Assembly: GCA_022769825.1 (NCBI GenBank)
Contig: JALEJI010000084.1
Coordinates: 1 to 33,087 of the forward strand
Source of the DNA: Prevotella sp.
Lineage (GTDB): Bacteria; Bacteroidota; Bacteroidia; Bacteroidales; Bacteroidaceae
Direction: 5' to 3'
Length of the DNA: 33,087 nt
The position numbers and the translations under genes are program-made. Positions 1 through 9,185 of this stretch are shown here, one piece after another (within the stretch, counting starts at the first letter, position 1; each line of letters opens with the position of its first letter). The notes beneath the pieces were generated by a model. The model was not told the DNA's origin. It saw nothing but the letters and a program-made list of their open reading frames with translations, and made no database searches.

Positions 1-134
1 GGCACTGCTTTTATATCGTGTGCAAATTACGACTTTTGTACTCTCTTTATCTTGTAAATAAAGATATTAGAGAAAGTTATTGTTGTCTATGCAATTGATT
101 TTCAACAACTATACATCATCACTCCAAATGTCGG

Positions 135-340
135 ATGAACCATGAAAAAGTAGGTGTAAGGAGAACAGAACATGGCCTTGGAGATAGCGAAGGCATGACG
201 CCAAAGGACGTTTGCTACATTACAATGTTGAGCGAAGAGACTGTAAACAGCCTTAGACGTTGACCAGCAACGGAACAGCCTTGAGCGACACCTATATCCT
301 GAATGATGTCATCACTGAGCTCAGGGAATACCAGGGATAA
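135..340 (+). pseudogene. Decayed small coding fragment, frameshifted
   Basis: An ATG at 135 opens a 42-codon frame that stops at 261-263. The next frame continues from about 255 to a stop at 338-340 with plausible coding text ending YILNDVITELREYQG. Joined by one frameshift near 255-262 they would give one small protein. I do not recognise the family. The last dozen residues resemble a second fragment at 792-890 (HILNAIVNELTEEQ), which supports both being relics of the same kind of gene rather than chance frames. The 1-893 stretch otherwise shows no convincing gene: the short reverse-strand frames there are poor in protein-like composition. Confidence 0.3.
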
Positions 341-609
341 GCGGTTCCTAACAAGCAGTGGATATAATTCTCGCAAAGGCTCAAAGAACGTTAAGGCTCT
401 GCTCAACAGCATTGATTTTGAACTTTCCTTTCACACGAATATCCATCAATAACCACGAATGGATCGTAAATAATTAATGAGAAATTCATGGGCATTTTAT
501 GATGATTAATGTTCAAAACCAACAGAGCAGTATAGATTCGTGCCATTCGTGCAAAAACCTCGTGAAGCAGATCGTGTCTTTCATTGTTGAAAAGACAGCT
601 TTGCCTGCA

Positions 610-633
610 GTGGCCGCCTCCAATGGCGGCCAC
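610..633. repeat. Perfect 9-bp-arm GC-rich hairpin
   Basis: Arms GTGGCCGCC and GGCGGCCAC are perfectly complementary around the loop TCCAAT. No T-tract follows on either side, so an intrinsic terminator is not well supported. It lies in the gene-poor leader of the polysaccharide operon and could be an RNA hairpin or a protein site. Its function is unknown. Confidence 0.5.
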
Positions 634-791
634 CACCCGAGGAAGTAATCAATAAAGGTTTCAACGAATTTCTCGGATGACCCGAATGTATTCTCACAAA
701 GAACGCAAAGATTACGCAAAAGATTATTCAGCGACCCTTTGTGACTTTCGCGCTTTGGCGAAAAAATCTATACTAATGAGCATACTCCATA

Positions 792-890
792 ACTGAGCCA
801 CATATACTGAATGCTATCGTCAATGAATTGACGGAGGAGCAGAACAAAAATTTCTATGAATATATCGTTTTTATTATCTTTTTAGGCTAA
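792..890 (+). pseudogene. Second decayed fragment of the same small-gene family
   Basis: The frame is open from 792 to the TAA at 888-890 without a clear start codon. Its text HILNAIVNELTEEQ resembles YILNDVITELREYQ near 300-335. A 16-bp near-palindrome (CGTCAAT-GA-ATTGACG, 818-833) lies inside it. It sits immediately before the first polysaccharide gene and may be the 3' end of a gene lost when the locus was exchanged. The family is not recognised. Confidence 0.25.
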
Positions 891-893
891 CTA

Positions 894-1646
894 TTGATGA
901 ATAAGAATACAGATACAGTATTATTTCTTACGGCGTGTGTCAATCCCAAGGGGATGAGCTTCACTAAACTAACGAACCCTAAGGAAAGAGCAAAACAGTA
1001 CGTAGACGCTATCAAATATTATATAATAAATACCAATTATAATATACTTTTAGTAGAGAACACTGGATATTCTTTTGAAAAAGATTTTAAACATGAGGTA
1101 ATGCAAGGTAGAATCGAATTACTTACATTCCATGGAAATGAATACGACAGATTATTTGGTAAAGGTTATGGAGAAGGACTTATTGTCACATACGCTATCC
1201 AACATTCAACTCTCCTCGTAAATGCAAATAAAATCATTAAGATTACAGGTAGGCATATAATCACAAACTTCAAGATAATTGATAAAGTGATTAAAATTAC
1301 ATCACGCAAACCTTTTATCCACTTTAATTTAGCATACCCAGGAGATAGACAGACTGCATGTTCAGATATGTTTATAGGCACTACGAATTTCTTTAAAAAG
1401 TATTTATTTAAATACCTGCCGAAAATAAACGATAGCCGGAATTACTATTTTGAAGATGCTTTATATGATGCAGCAAAACTTGCAATAATAGAGAAGAACT
1501 ACCATTTCTCCATTCTCCCATTTAATCTGCAACAGCAAGGATTGTCTGGCACAACAGGCGAGAAGCTCCTGACTTTCAGCCTATACTCGCAATTTAAACA
1601 TTTTGTCAAATTTATACTCTCATTGATAATTGGCTACAAATTATAA
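894..1646 (+). CDS. Unrecognised polysaccharide-locus protein, possible glycosyltransferase
   Basis: A 250-residue soluble protein and first gene of the AT-rich polysaccharide operon. The start is either of two adjacent ATGs (894 or 897). No membrane segment or signal peptide is evident apart from a short hydrophobic C-terminus (FILSLIIGYKL). The N-terminal part alternates hydrophobic strands with polar loops (VLFLTACVNP near residue 8, YNILLVENTGYSF near 50), as in Rossmann-like GT-A proteins. It then carries a conserved-looking GKGYGEGLIVTYAI stretch near residue 90 and KITGRHIITN near 115. I do not recognise a named family; a sugar-transferase role is inferred from fold-like pattern and position. 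It ends 2 bp before the flippase gene, so the two are presumably co-transcribed. Confidence 0.6.
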   Translation: MMNKNTDTVLFLTACVNPKGMSFTKLTNPKERAKQYVDAIKYYIINTNYNILLVENTGYSFEKDFKHEVMQGRIELLTFHGNEYDRLFGKGYGEGLIVTYAIQHSTLLVNANKIIKITGRHIITNFKIIDKVIKITSRKPFIHFNLAYPGDRQTACSDMFIGTTNFFKKYLFKYLPKINDSRNYYFEDALYDAAKLAIIEKNYHFSILPFNLQQQGLSGTTGEKLLTFSLYSQFKHFVKFILSLIIGYKL

Positions 1647-1648
1647 GA

Positions 1649-3007
1649 ATGCGACAATTTATCGGCCTCAGGTCAGTCCTTAAATCGGACAATAAAAGGA
1701 CCAAGTTAGCTCAAAAGAATGTGATGAGTTCTTTATTACTTAAAGTAATAAGCATCATTGTCTCATTTGAAATAGTTCCAATAACTATAGGCTATATATC
1801 TTCAGAACAATATGGTATATGGATTACTATAAGTTCAATTGTTGCGTGGCTTAGCTATTTTGATATTGGATTTGGAGGTGGCCTTAGATACCGTTTTGCG
1901 GAAAGTAAGGCTAAACAGAATTATACCTTAGCAAAAAGTTATGTCAGTACAACTTATGCACTTATTGCACTATCCTTTTTCCTCCTTGGCGCATTCGCTT
2001 TAATCGCAAACCATTATCTTGATTGGTGTATTATTTTAAACCTTAGCGCAAGTCTAAAGATAACATTGAGAACAACATTCGCTTTATTTATCATTTGTTT
2101 CTGCAGCAATTTCGTCTTTCAGACGATTTTTACGGTTCTTGAGGCCGATCAGATGTCAGCAAAAGCAGATTTAATTAAAACGCTCGGGAATATATTTACA
2201 TTAATTGTTATCATTATATTGTCCTATACAACAGAAGGCAACTTAAAATTCCTGGTATTTGCATTTTCCTTTGTTCCTAGTTTAGTGACATTTATTGCAT
2301 CAATTTATTTTTTTCACACAAAAGAATTAAAGATATTCTCTCCCTCTCTAAGAAGTATTGACTTTAGTCTAACAAAGAACATATTAGGAATGGGTATTAA
2401 ATATTTTGCGATAACGTCTGTAATGTTTATAATATTTCAATTCATCAATATTATCATTACAAGAGAACTTGGCCCCGAGAACGCTACCGTATACAATGTT
2501 GCCTATAGGTATTATAATCTCTTACTTATGGCTTCTCTTATAATTTTGACACCTTTTTGGTCTGCAACCACAGAGGCTTTCGTACAAAAAGATTTTAAAT
2601 GGCTAAGTAGTGCTCTGAATAAATTAGAGAAGTTAGAACTTATACTTTTGATAGTTGGTTTTATCATGTTCGCTTTCTCAAATGTCTTTTTCTCACTATG
2701 GTTAGGGAACAAAGTATATGTCCCTATTTCGATATCATTTTTTGTATTCTTACAAATCGCATGTCAACTACTTCCGCAGTGTTATATGTATATAATTAAC
2801 GGGACGGGAAAACTGAAAGTTCAGCTAATTGTCTATTCAGTCTTTGCAATTTTAGCAATTCCTTCTTTGTACTTTTTATGCAAATGGTTCGGGATTCCTG
2901 GAATTAGTTCTTATATAACCTTACTATTCGTTACAATGACATTTTTCTGCAGGAAGCAAGTGAGACTACTTACAAGCGGGATGTCTAAAGGAATATGGAA
3001 TAAATAA
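1649..3007 (+). CDS. wzx: Wzx-type polysaccharide flippase (MATE/MOP superfamily)
   Basis: A 452-residue polytopic membrane protein with about twelve hydrophobic segments spread along its length and short basic loops. The N-terminal motif SSEQYGIWITISSIVAWLSY followed by a glycine-rich DIGFGGGLRYR is typical of the polysaccharide-transporter branch of the MOP superfamily. Wzx proteins move undecaprenyl-diphosphate-linked repeat units across the inner membrane. The length matches the family. The ATG at 1649 lies 2 bp after the preceding stop, and the next gene begins 7 bp downstream. Together with the Wzz- and Wzy-like genes it makes this a Wzx/Wzy-dependent locus. The substrate cannot be read from sequence. 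Confidence 0.9.
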   Translation: MRQFIGLRSVLKSDNKRTKLAQKNVMSSLLLKVISIIVSFEIVPITIGYISSEQYGIWITISSIVAWLSYFDIGFGGGLRYRFAESKAKQNYTLAKSYVSTTYALIALSFFLLGAFALIANHYLDWCIILNLSASLKITLRTTFALFIICFCSNFVFQTIFTVLEADQMSAKADLIKTLGNIFTLIVIIILSYTTEGNLKFLVFAFSFVPSLVTFIASIYFFHTKELKIFSPSLRSIDFSLTKNILGMGIKYFAITSVMFIIFQFINIIITRELGPENATVYNVAYRYYNLLLMASLIILTPFWSATTEAFVQKDFKWLSSALNKLEKLELILLIVGFIMFAFSNVFFSLWLGNKVYVPISISFFVFLQIACQLLPQCYMYIINGTGKLKVQLIVYSVFAILAIPSLYFLCKWFGIPGISSYITLLFVTMTFFCRKQVRLLTSGMSKGIWNK

Positions 3008-3014
3008 TTAAATT

Positions 3015-4280
3015 ATGTCGAATAAAATTAGTGTCATCACAGTTGTTTATAATGATGTAGAGCATATTCAAGCGACTATGGAGAGTTTCTTTGCTCAGAC
3101 ATGGCAGGACAAAGAATATATAGTCATTGATGGAGGCAGTAATGACGGAACGGCTGAAATTATTAAGCAATATTCTGATAAAATAGCTTATTGGTGCTCA
3201 GAAAAGGACGAGGGAGTATACGACGCGATGAATAAAGGCATCAGTCATGCTACTGGCGATTGGATTAACTTTTTAAATTGCGGTGACCTTTACGCAGATG
3301 TTTATGCACTTGAAAATGCAATAAAGGTTGATGATATTGAAAACACAGATATTATCTATGGTAACAGTATAGCCGTCGATAAAAACAGCAAAACTTATGT
3401 TTTTGCTGGCAACGATACCTTACAATTGAGGAACAGGCCAATTTATCGTCATGGATCATCTCTGATAAGGACAGAGATTCATAGGAAATACCTATTTGAT
3501 GTAAGCAAGAAAAAAAAATTTGGCTTTGCTTTAGACTGGGATATGATTTTCCGGGCTTATAAGGGTGGATGCAGATTTAAGAAGGTCAACTGCTACATAG
3601 AGGCCTATGACGTTGAGGGAATGTCCAACCAGCCTATAAAGGAGTTAATTTATAACTATCGGATAACACAAGACAAGTCATTTTCATTATCAAAGTATAT
3701 CGGTCTACAAAAAAACATTCTCTTTTATAAACTCAGAAAGACTTTTATCTACAAATATCTGTCCGCTTTTCTGAAAGAATATGTCGTGAACGACATATTG
3801 CCACATATTCCAAGTTGGAGTCTCCGCAAACGCATCCTAAAAACCGTAAAACTGAGCATCGGTACAAAGAGTTTCATTATGAAACGCAACTATTTTATGG
3901 ATATTAACAAGATATCCATTGGAGACTATACGGATATTAACAGAGGATGCTTCCTTGATGGCCGAGGTACCATAATAATTGGTAACAACGTATCGATATC
4001 CCATGAAGTAAAAATAATAACAGGAAGTCATGACATGGATTCCGGCCAATTCGAAGCCATCTACAAACCGATTATCATTGACGACTATGTTTGGTTAGGA
4101 GCTGGCTGTACCATACTTCAAGGCGTACATATAGGAAAAGGAGCAGTCGTATGCGCAGGAGCAGTCGTAACAAATGATGTCAATCCTTATGAAGTAGTGG
4201 CAGGCATTCCTGCAAGAATGATAAAGCACAGAAACAAGGATCTATCCTATCATTGTATTTGGGAAGTGCCTTTTACATAA
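3015..4280 (+). CDS. Bifunctional GT2 glycosyltransferase + hexapeptide acyltransferase
   Basis: A 421-residue fusion. Residues about 4-220 are a GT2 (GT-A) domain: it starts ISVITVVYND, carries IDGGSNDGTAEII, then DEGVYDAMNKGISHATGDW and the metal-site-like LNCGD, with DWDMIFRAY later. Residues about 285-410 form a left-handed beta-helix acyltransferase of the WcaF/maltose O-acetyltransferase type: isoleucine-rich hexapeptide repeats, the GSHDMD segment holding the likely catalytic His, VWLGAGCTILQGVHIGKGAV, and the end signature VVAGIPARMIK. The N-terminal domain should transfer a sugar in the cytoplasm and the C-terminal domain should O- or N-acetylate a sugar. Fusion suggests that both act on the same residue of the repeat unit. 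The linker at 220-285 is basic and may associate with the membrane. Confidence 0.85.
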   Translation: MSNKISVITVVYNDVEHIQATMESFFAQTWQDKEYIVIDGGSNDGTAEIIKQYSDKIAYWCSEKDEGVYDAMNKGISHATGDWINFLNCGDLYADVYALENAIKVDDIENTDIIYGNSIAVDKNSKTYVFAGNDTLQLRNRPIYRHGSSLIRTEIHRKYLFDVSKKKKFGFALDWDMIFRAYKGGCRFKKVNCYIEAYDVEGMSNQPIKELIYNYRITQDKSFSLSKYIGLQKNILFYKLRKTFIYKYLSAFLKEYVVNDILPHIPSWSLRKRILKTVKLSIGTKSFIMKRNYFMDINKISIGDYTDINRGCFLDGRGTIIIGNNVSISHEVKIITGSHDMDSGQFEAIYKPIIIDDYVWLGAGCTILQGVHIGKGAVVCAGAVVTNDVNPYEVVAGIPARMIKHRNKDLSYHCIWEVPFT

Positions 4281-4323
4281 TCCGCAAAAAAGCGAAACTT
4301 ATTATCAACAATTATTAGTGATC

Positions 4324-5370
4324 ATGGAAACAGGAAACAATAATCATTCTAAAGAAATTGATGTTTTAGAGTGTATACATAAAGTATATCATCATAGATT
4401 GTGTCTTATTATATTTGTTATATCGTTTGCAACTATTGGGATAGTCTATGCTCTTAACAAAGAAAAAACATATACAGCAGAAGTATTATTGGCCCCAGAA
4501 GCTACAAGCATGGGTATGTCTCAAAGCATAAGCGACCTTGCAGGACTTATCGGGGGAAACAGTAGCTCTGGCTCAAACTCAGTAGATGCAATCTATCCCG
4601 ATATTTATCCGGAGGTTCTCACCTCTAATGATTTTATTGTCAGATTGTTCAACATTCAAGTGAGGCCATTAAAAGGCGGACAGTCAAAAACATATTACGA
4701 CCACATATTACAAGATCACAAAATTCCATTTTATAAAGCCCCTTTAATCTGGATGACAGGACTTTTATCAAAAGATAAGGATTCACAACCAGAGACTAAT
4801 AAGGTGAATCCTTTTAATCTTTCAAAGAAACAATATGCTATCTGTAATTCTATAAGGGGCAATATTGGATGCCAGATAAATAAGACCACCAGTGTTATCT
4901 CAATATCTGTTACAGATGTAGATCCGCTTATTGCTGCTGTAATGGCAGATACCTTACAAAGAAGATTACAAGAATATATCACACTGTATAGAACCAGAAA
5001 AGCACGAGTTGGATTACAAAATGCAAAAAGATTAAATGTCGAGGCAAAAGCTGTATATACTAAAGCCAGACGTGATTATAGCAGATTTTCAGATGCAAAC
5101 ACAGATATCAATTTGCCGTCGGTACAAGCAAAATTAGAAGACTTGGAGAATGAGATGCAACTAAAATACAATAATTATACAGCCACTCAACAACAAGTTC
5201 AACAAGCTGAAGATAAACTTCAAGAAGATACTCCTGCATTTACAATCATTCAGAACTCAAGCATTCCACTTAAAGCTTCGAGTACTCCAAGGTCACTCAT
5301 CGTATTACTGTTCATCTTCGTAGGAATCATTTTTGACGTTTTATACGTCCTGTTCTTTAAAGCCAAATGA
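4324..5370 (+). CDS. wzz: Wzz-type chain-length determinant
   Basis: About 348 residues with the polysaccharide co-polymerase topology: a short cytoplasmic N-terminus, a first membrane segment near residues 27-46 (LCLIIFVISFATIGIVYALN), a long periplasmic region, and a C-terminal membrane segment (SLIVLLFIFVGIIFDVLYVL). The periplasmic part has a predicted coiled-coil stretch between about 230 and 300, rich in K, E, Q and A. There is no cytoplasmic tyrosine-kinase domain, so it resembles Wzz/PCP-1 or the transmembrane half of split systems. I chose ATG 4324 because the frame also opens with a GTG at 4318, six bases earlier. It should set chain length together with the downstream polymerase. 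Confidence 0.85.
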   Translation: METGNNNHSKEIDVLECIHKVYHHRLCLIIFVISFATIGIVYALNKEKTYTAEVLLAPEATSMGMSQSISDLAGLIGGNSSSGSNSVDAIYPDIYPEVLTSNDFIVRLFNIQVRPLKGGQSKTYYDHILQDHKIPFYKAPLIWMTGLLSKDKDSQPETNKVNPFNLSKKQYAICNSIRGNIGCQINKTTSVISISVTDVDPLIAAVMADTLQRRLQEYITLYRTRKARVGLQNAKRLNVEAKAVYTKARRDYSRFSDANTDINLPSVQAKLEDLENEMQLKYNNYTATQQQVQQAEDKLQEDTPAFTIIQNSSIPLKASSTPRSLIVLLFIFVGIIFDVLYVLFFKAK

Positions 5371-5382
5371 TTGTCTTTTCGT

Positions 5383-6522
5383 ATGAGCAACGCCTTACCT
5401 TATATTCTTCTTGTAATTTTCTACATCTTACTTTCAGCTGTATCCTATTACAAAAGTAAGTTTCGTCTTATCATAGAGGTAATCTCTGTAGCTGTTTTCA
5501 TCTTATTCTTCGGTTTCAGAGGTTTTATATTCTATGATTGGTCAAGCTACTATCCAGCTTTTGAAAGCTTACCTGATGTATCTACACTTTTTACGCAAGA
5601 CTGGCTAAAATGGGGCTGGGAGCCGGGGTTTATCTTGTTTGCATCTATTGTCAAAGAGCTTACAAACAGTTATCAGTTCTTTGTTTTATTGTGCACATTA
5701 ATAAACGTTATCCTGCTTACAAGATTTTTCAAACTTTTTATACCTTTTCTCCCTTTGGGGTTCGTGATGTATTTCTCCATGAATGGTATCGCGATTAGCA
5801 CAGATTTGTTGAGAAACTCCATCTCAATTTGTATTTTTTTAAACGCCATTCCTTATATTCAGAAAAGGAAAATAGTACCATATATTAGTTTATGTCTCTT
5901 AGGAGCGACATTTCACGCTTCCTCGCTTGCTTACATTCCATTATATTTCTTTTTGAATAAGAAACTAAATATATGGATAGCAATGTCTATCTTTTTGACA
6001 GCTAATATAATATATCTCTTCCACATACCAATATTGAAATCCTTCATTTCACTTTTTGTAGGGATATTAATGCCTTCTACGAAACTGTGGATTGATTCAT
6101 ATCTCAACATGGACGCAACTACTACCCCTGCTCTAAGCATTGGTTATCTTGAGCGTTTACTAACAGCTACTTTAATTTTCTGCTATTATAATAATCTTAT
6201 AAAAAGAAGGAACTCACCTATATTTTTAAATGCGACGCTAATTTTCCTCATAACCTTCTTATTGCTCAGTGAGTTTAGAACTATCAGCATGAGAACTTCA
6301 GCACTCTTCAGTTTTGGTTATTGGATTATATGGATAGACCTAATCGACTGTTTCAAATATAAGAACAACAAAATATTATTTGTGTCCTTTATTTGTTTAT
6401 ATAGTCTCGTAAAAACATATAGCAATTGCAGTTCAGACGTTGCAAGATATGAAAACGTGCTCTTTGGAGTCAGCAATTATAACCTACGCTTGGTAGAATT
6501 AAGAAAATCAATGTCAAAATGA
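5383..6522 (+). CDS. EpsG/Wzy-type polysaccharide polymerase
   Basis: About 379 residues, strongly hydrophobic, with roughly ten membrane segments. The segment FFGFRGFIFYDWSSYYPAFE followed by WGWEPGFILFASIVKEL is characteristic of the EpsG family of polymerases, and HASSLAYIPLYFF resembles its conserved central region. Such proteins polymerise undecaprenyl-linked repeat units on the periplasmic face. The frame is open from TTG 5371, directly after the Wzz stop, but ATG 5383 is the more likely start. The stop overlaps the next gene by 4 bp (ATGA), indicating translational coupling. EpsG-type sequences diverge quickly and its specificity cannot be inferred. Confidence 0.85.
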   Translation: MSNALPYILLVIFYILLSAVSYYKSKFRLIIEVISVAVFILFFGFRGFIFYDWSSYYPAFESLPDVSTLFTQDWLKWGWEPGFILFASIVKELTNSYQFFVLLCTLINVILLTRFFKLFIPFLPLGFVMYFSMNGIAISTDLLRNSISICIFLNAIPYIQKRKIVPYISLCLLGATFHASSLAYIPLYFFLNKKLNIWIAMSIFLTANIIYLFHIPILKSFISLFVGILMPSTKLWIDSYLNMDATTTPALSIGYLERLLTATLIFCYYNNLIKRRNSPIFLNATLIFLITFLLLSEFRTISMRTSALFSFGYWIIWIDLIDCFKYKNNKILFVSFICLYSLVKTYSNCSSDVARYENVLFGVSNYNLRLVELRKSMSK

Positions 6523-7553
6523 CTGAAAGAAAGAATAAAATCTTGTACATTAATTATATGCTCCAAAGAGGGCATATCAATTTCGATAAAATTCATATAG
6601 AAGCACTTGAAAAAACAGGGGGTGAGGTGTGGTTAATTATACCATCAAGACTTAAGAAGTTTTTTCCATCTTCCTCCTATAAATGTTTAATAACAATTCC
6701 CAAATGGTTGTCCCCCCAGAACGCTTCACCTCTGCTAAATAGGATCGCATATATTCTGACTTTATTATATATAAAATTTAAGATCAACAAATCTCTATTT
6801 GACTATATCTTTATTTCCAATTTCGATGAAATAACACTCGGTCTCGTAGCTCCTGGTAAGCAGATGTACCTCTATTGCCACAATACAGCAAATAATTTTA
6901 GTTGCAAGTTTAAAGCATTTTTCATACGTGTGCTCGCCAAGAGCAATCACATGATCGTCTTTAACCATGAGATGGCAGAAAAATTTTATAGTGAAGGTAT
7001 AGAAGACGTAAAAGTCGTTTCACATGGCTGTATACCACCTTTCCCTGATACGAAGACGCAGATGTTAAAGGTTAGAGTAGACTACCGTCGTTTGATTTTC
7101 ATACCGTCAGAAAGAACAAGCCTTTTTTTTTTGCAAACTTTTCTTCGTAATAAAGAGTTTACCAACTTCATTGAACGAAATAAAATCTTGGTTATCGTGA
7201 GAAATTTTCATGATAATCCAACGAGCAAGTATATTCATCCAATAAACCGATATCTTTCTGATAGTGAGTATAGAACTTTGTTTTTAAAATCCGATTTCAT
7301 CCTAATTGCTTATCCTCCAGATTTCGGTTATCGAGTTAGCGGCATCAGTTTTGAATGTGTAGCCAACAAGAAGAATCTCTTATATTTAGCCAACGATAGT
7401 TTAAAGTATTGCAAGAGTTTCTACAACTATGATCCGGAATTCAACAATGTAAAAGAACTGATAGCAAAAATAGAAAAATTTGACTATAATTGCAATAAAT
7501 GCATAGTCAACAAAGATAATTTAAGACCAGATTATTCATGGTTAACAAAATAA
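6519..7553 (+). CDS. Predicted GT-B-like glycosyltransferase
   Basis: A 344-residue cytoplasmic protein. The N-terminus ILYINYMLQRGHINFDKIHI is followed by alternating hydrophobic strands. A putative second domain begins near residue 190 (RRLIFIPSERTS) and contains FILIAYPPDFGYRVSGISFE, which has the look of the sugar-nucleotide-binding half of GT-B enzymes (a Pro/Gly-rich loop then SxxxFE). The GT-B assignment is inferred from layout and context because no classical EX7E motif is clear. The start overlaps the polymerase stop by 4 bp. The next gene starts at or just before its stop. Confidence 0.65.
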   Translation: MTERKNKILYINYMLQRGHINFDKIHIEALEKTGGEVWLIIPSRLKKFFPSSSYKCLITIPKWLSPQNASPLLNRIAYILTLLYIKFKINKSLFDYIFISNFDEITLGLVAPGKQMYLYCHNTANNFSCKFKAFFIRVLAKSNHMIVFNHEMAEKFYSEGIEDVKVVSHGCIPPFPDTKTQMLKVRVDYRRLIFIPSERTSLFFLQTFLRNKEFTNFIERNKILVIVRNFHDNPTSKYIHPINRYLSDSEYRTLFLKSDFILIAYPPDFGYRVSGISFECVANKKNLLYLANDSLKYCKSFYNYDPEFNNVKELIAKIEKFDYNCNKCIVNKDNLRPDYSWLTK

Positions 7554-7555
7554 AC

Positions 7556-8485
7556 ATGCAACAATTTCAAGTCCCCATCCTTTTCATCATCTTCCGCAGG
7601 AAAGATGTAGCGCTAAGAAGTTTTGAGCGCATCAAGGCTGTTAAACCAGCAAAGTTGTATATTGCCTGTGACGGTCCCAGAAACAAAGTCGAAGGCGAAA
7701 AGAAACTTGTAGAAGCCACCCGGGAAGCTATCCTTAACCAAATAGATTGGGAATGCGAAGTACAAACCTTATTTCAGACTGACAATTTAGGATGCTCTTT
7801 AGGCGTATATACGGCCATTAACTGGCTCTTCGAGCATGAAGAACGTGGTATCATCCTTGAGGACGATTGTGTCATGCAACACTCTTTCTTTTCATTTGCA
7901 GAAGAACTTTTGGAGAAATACAAGGACGATGAAAGAATTGGCATGATCGACGGAGCCAATTATATCTCTGTAGACATTCCTTTCTCTTATGGATTCAGCA
8001 AATACAAATCGACCAATGGATGGGCTACATGGCGTAGAGCTTGGAAAAATATGGATATAGACATGAAATGGAGGAATACCCCCATAGAAAGATCCATTAT
8101 CGCTAATATGGGCTATCGGTCAAAAGATATGAAGTATTGGAAGTATCGCATAAAATCTATAGATAAGAAAGTGGTCAGTGCATGGGATTGGCAATGGTAC
8201 TTCACGCTCGCTTCTCAGAATCAACTCGGAATATATCCGAACGTCAGCCTTCAGACAAATATAGGTTTTGGCGAGGGAGCTACGCACACGTCTTCTAATA
8301 AGACACCACACCGATATATCACAAACAAAGAAATAGCGTTTCCATTGAAACACCCGAGATATGTTGTTCCGTACGAGCCTTTTGAATACGCCTTTTATCG
8401 TCAAAATGAGACCTTGTTTGAAAGAATAAAAGAACTGTTCCCCATTGCAGTTAAGACTTTTGTCAAAAAAATGATAGCCAAATAA
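7556..8485 (+). CDS. GT-A glycosyltransferase, GNT-I/GT13-like
   Basis: About 309 residues. It begins QVPILFIIFRRKDVALRSFE and carries LYIACDGPRN, the GVYTAINWLFEHEERGIILE stretch and then DDCV, with ILEDD as the metal-binding DXD equivalent near residue 100. NGWATWRRAWKNMD and AWDWQWYFTLASQN follow. This pattern belongs to bacterial nucleotide-sugar transferases related to GNT-I (often annotated nucleotide-diphospho-sugar transferase). An upstream ATG at 7538 would overlap the previous gene by 16 bp. I prefer ATG 7556, which lies two bases after that gene's stop and gives the usual family N-terminus. It should add one sugar of the repeat unit in the cytoplasm. Confidence 0.8.
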   Translation: MQQFQVPILFIIFRRKDVALRSFERIKAVKPAKLYIACDGPRNKVEGEKKLVEATREAILNQIDWECEVQTLFQTDNLGCSLGVYTAINWLFEHEERGIILEDDCVMQHSFFSFAEELLEKYKDDERIGMIDGANYISVDIPFSYGFSKYKSTNGWATWRRAWKNMDIDMKWRNTPIERSIIANMGYRSKDMKYWKYRIKSIDKKVVSAWDWQWYFTLASQNQLGIYPNVSLQTNIGFGEGATHTSSNKTPHRYITNKEIAFPLKHPRYVVPYEPFEYAFYRQNETLFERIKELFPIAVKTFVKKMIAK

Positions 8486-9181
8486 ATGAAATTAAAGATT
8501 AATACACCTATAGGAACTTACAAATACACTTTTGTTCCTATCTTCGAAGGTGCAAAAAGAATAGACAAGCATCAAGCGAAAGAGAATCTCTTTCTATTCA
8601 AGGAGATTATGGACAAGCACAATCTAAAGTTTCTACTTGCCTTCGGCACATTGCTTGGCGCTGTGCGAGAACATGACTTTATCGACCATGATGAAGACAT
8701 AGATCTCATTATGATGAAGTCTGATTTGGATAAATTTCTATCTTTACTCTTCGAATTTCGTAAATATGGATTCGAGGTCATACGCTACGAGCCTCGCGGT
8801 TTCCTTTCGCTCATGCGTAAAGGTGAATACATCGACTTCTACTTTTATGAGCCGTATCCGGAAAATCCAGCCTTGATGTACTGCTGTCAGGATATCTTCC
8901 CGAAAAAACTGCTTGAGAACACCGCTCCCATTATCTTCTTAGGCAGAGAATTCAACGCTCCCGTTGACTATAAGAAAATGATGGAGATCAGCTATGGTAA
9001 AGATTGGACGACACCAGTGGAGAAGTTTGATTTCAAAATATCTAAGCATGAACGGTTCAAACAGTGGCTAAAACAATACATTAAGGCCATACTTCCTGTT
9101 TCATTCGTGGAAAGAAGACAGAGAAAAGCTGATAAGCCTTTCCTAACAAAATATATAAAAAGAATTCAGCAATTAAGTTAA
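8486..9181 (+). CDS. licD: LicD family phosphotransferase
   Basis: A 231-residue protein with the diagnostic LicD nucleotidyltransferase-fold signature near residue 53: FGTLLGAVREHDFIDHDEDI, in which the GTLLG and the D-x-D acidic triplet bind nucleotide and metal. YIDFYFYEP adds a further conserved acidic strand. LicD proteins transfer phosphocholine or related phospho-alcohols from a CDP-activated donor to glycans. It starts immediately after the preceding stop, and 4 bp separate it from a gene whose N-terminal half is a LicC-like cytidylyltransferase. The pair forms a donor-synthesis plus transfer module, so the surface glycan is probably decorated with a zwitterionic group. The specific head group is not readable from LicD alone. 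Confidence 0.9.
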   Translation: MKLKINTPIGTYKYTFVPIFEGAKRIDKHQAKENLFLFKEIMDKHNLKFLLAFGTLLGAVREHDFIDHDEDIDLIMMKSDLDKFLSLLFEFRKYGFEVIRYEPRGFLSLMRKGEYIDFYFYEPYPENPALMYCCQDIFPKKLLENTAPIIFLGREFNAPVDYKKMMEISYGKDWTTPVEKFDFKISKHERFKQWLKQYIKAILPVSFVERRQRKADKPFLTKYIKRIQQLS

Positions 9182-9185
9182 CAAT

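Noticed and set aside
1..893. Search for tRNA, antiterminator (UpxY-type) or integrase genes upstream of the capsule operon
   Set aside because: No cloverleaf, no NusG-like frame and no integrase motif could be seen; only decayed fragments and a hairpin are present.
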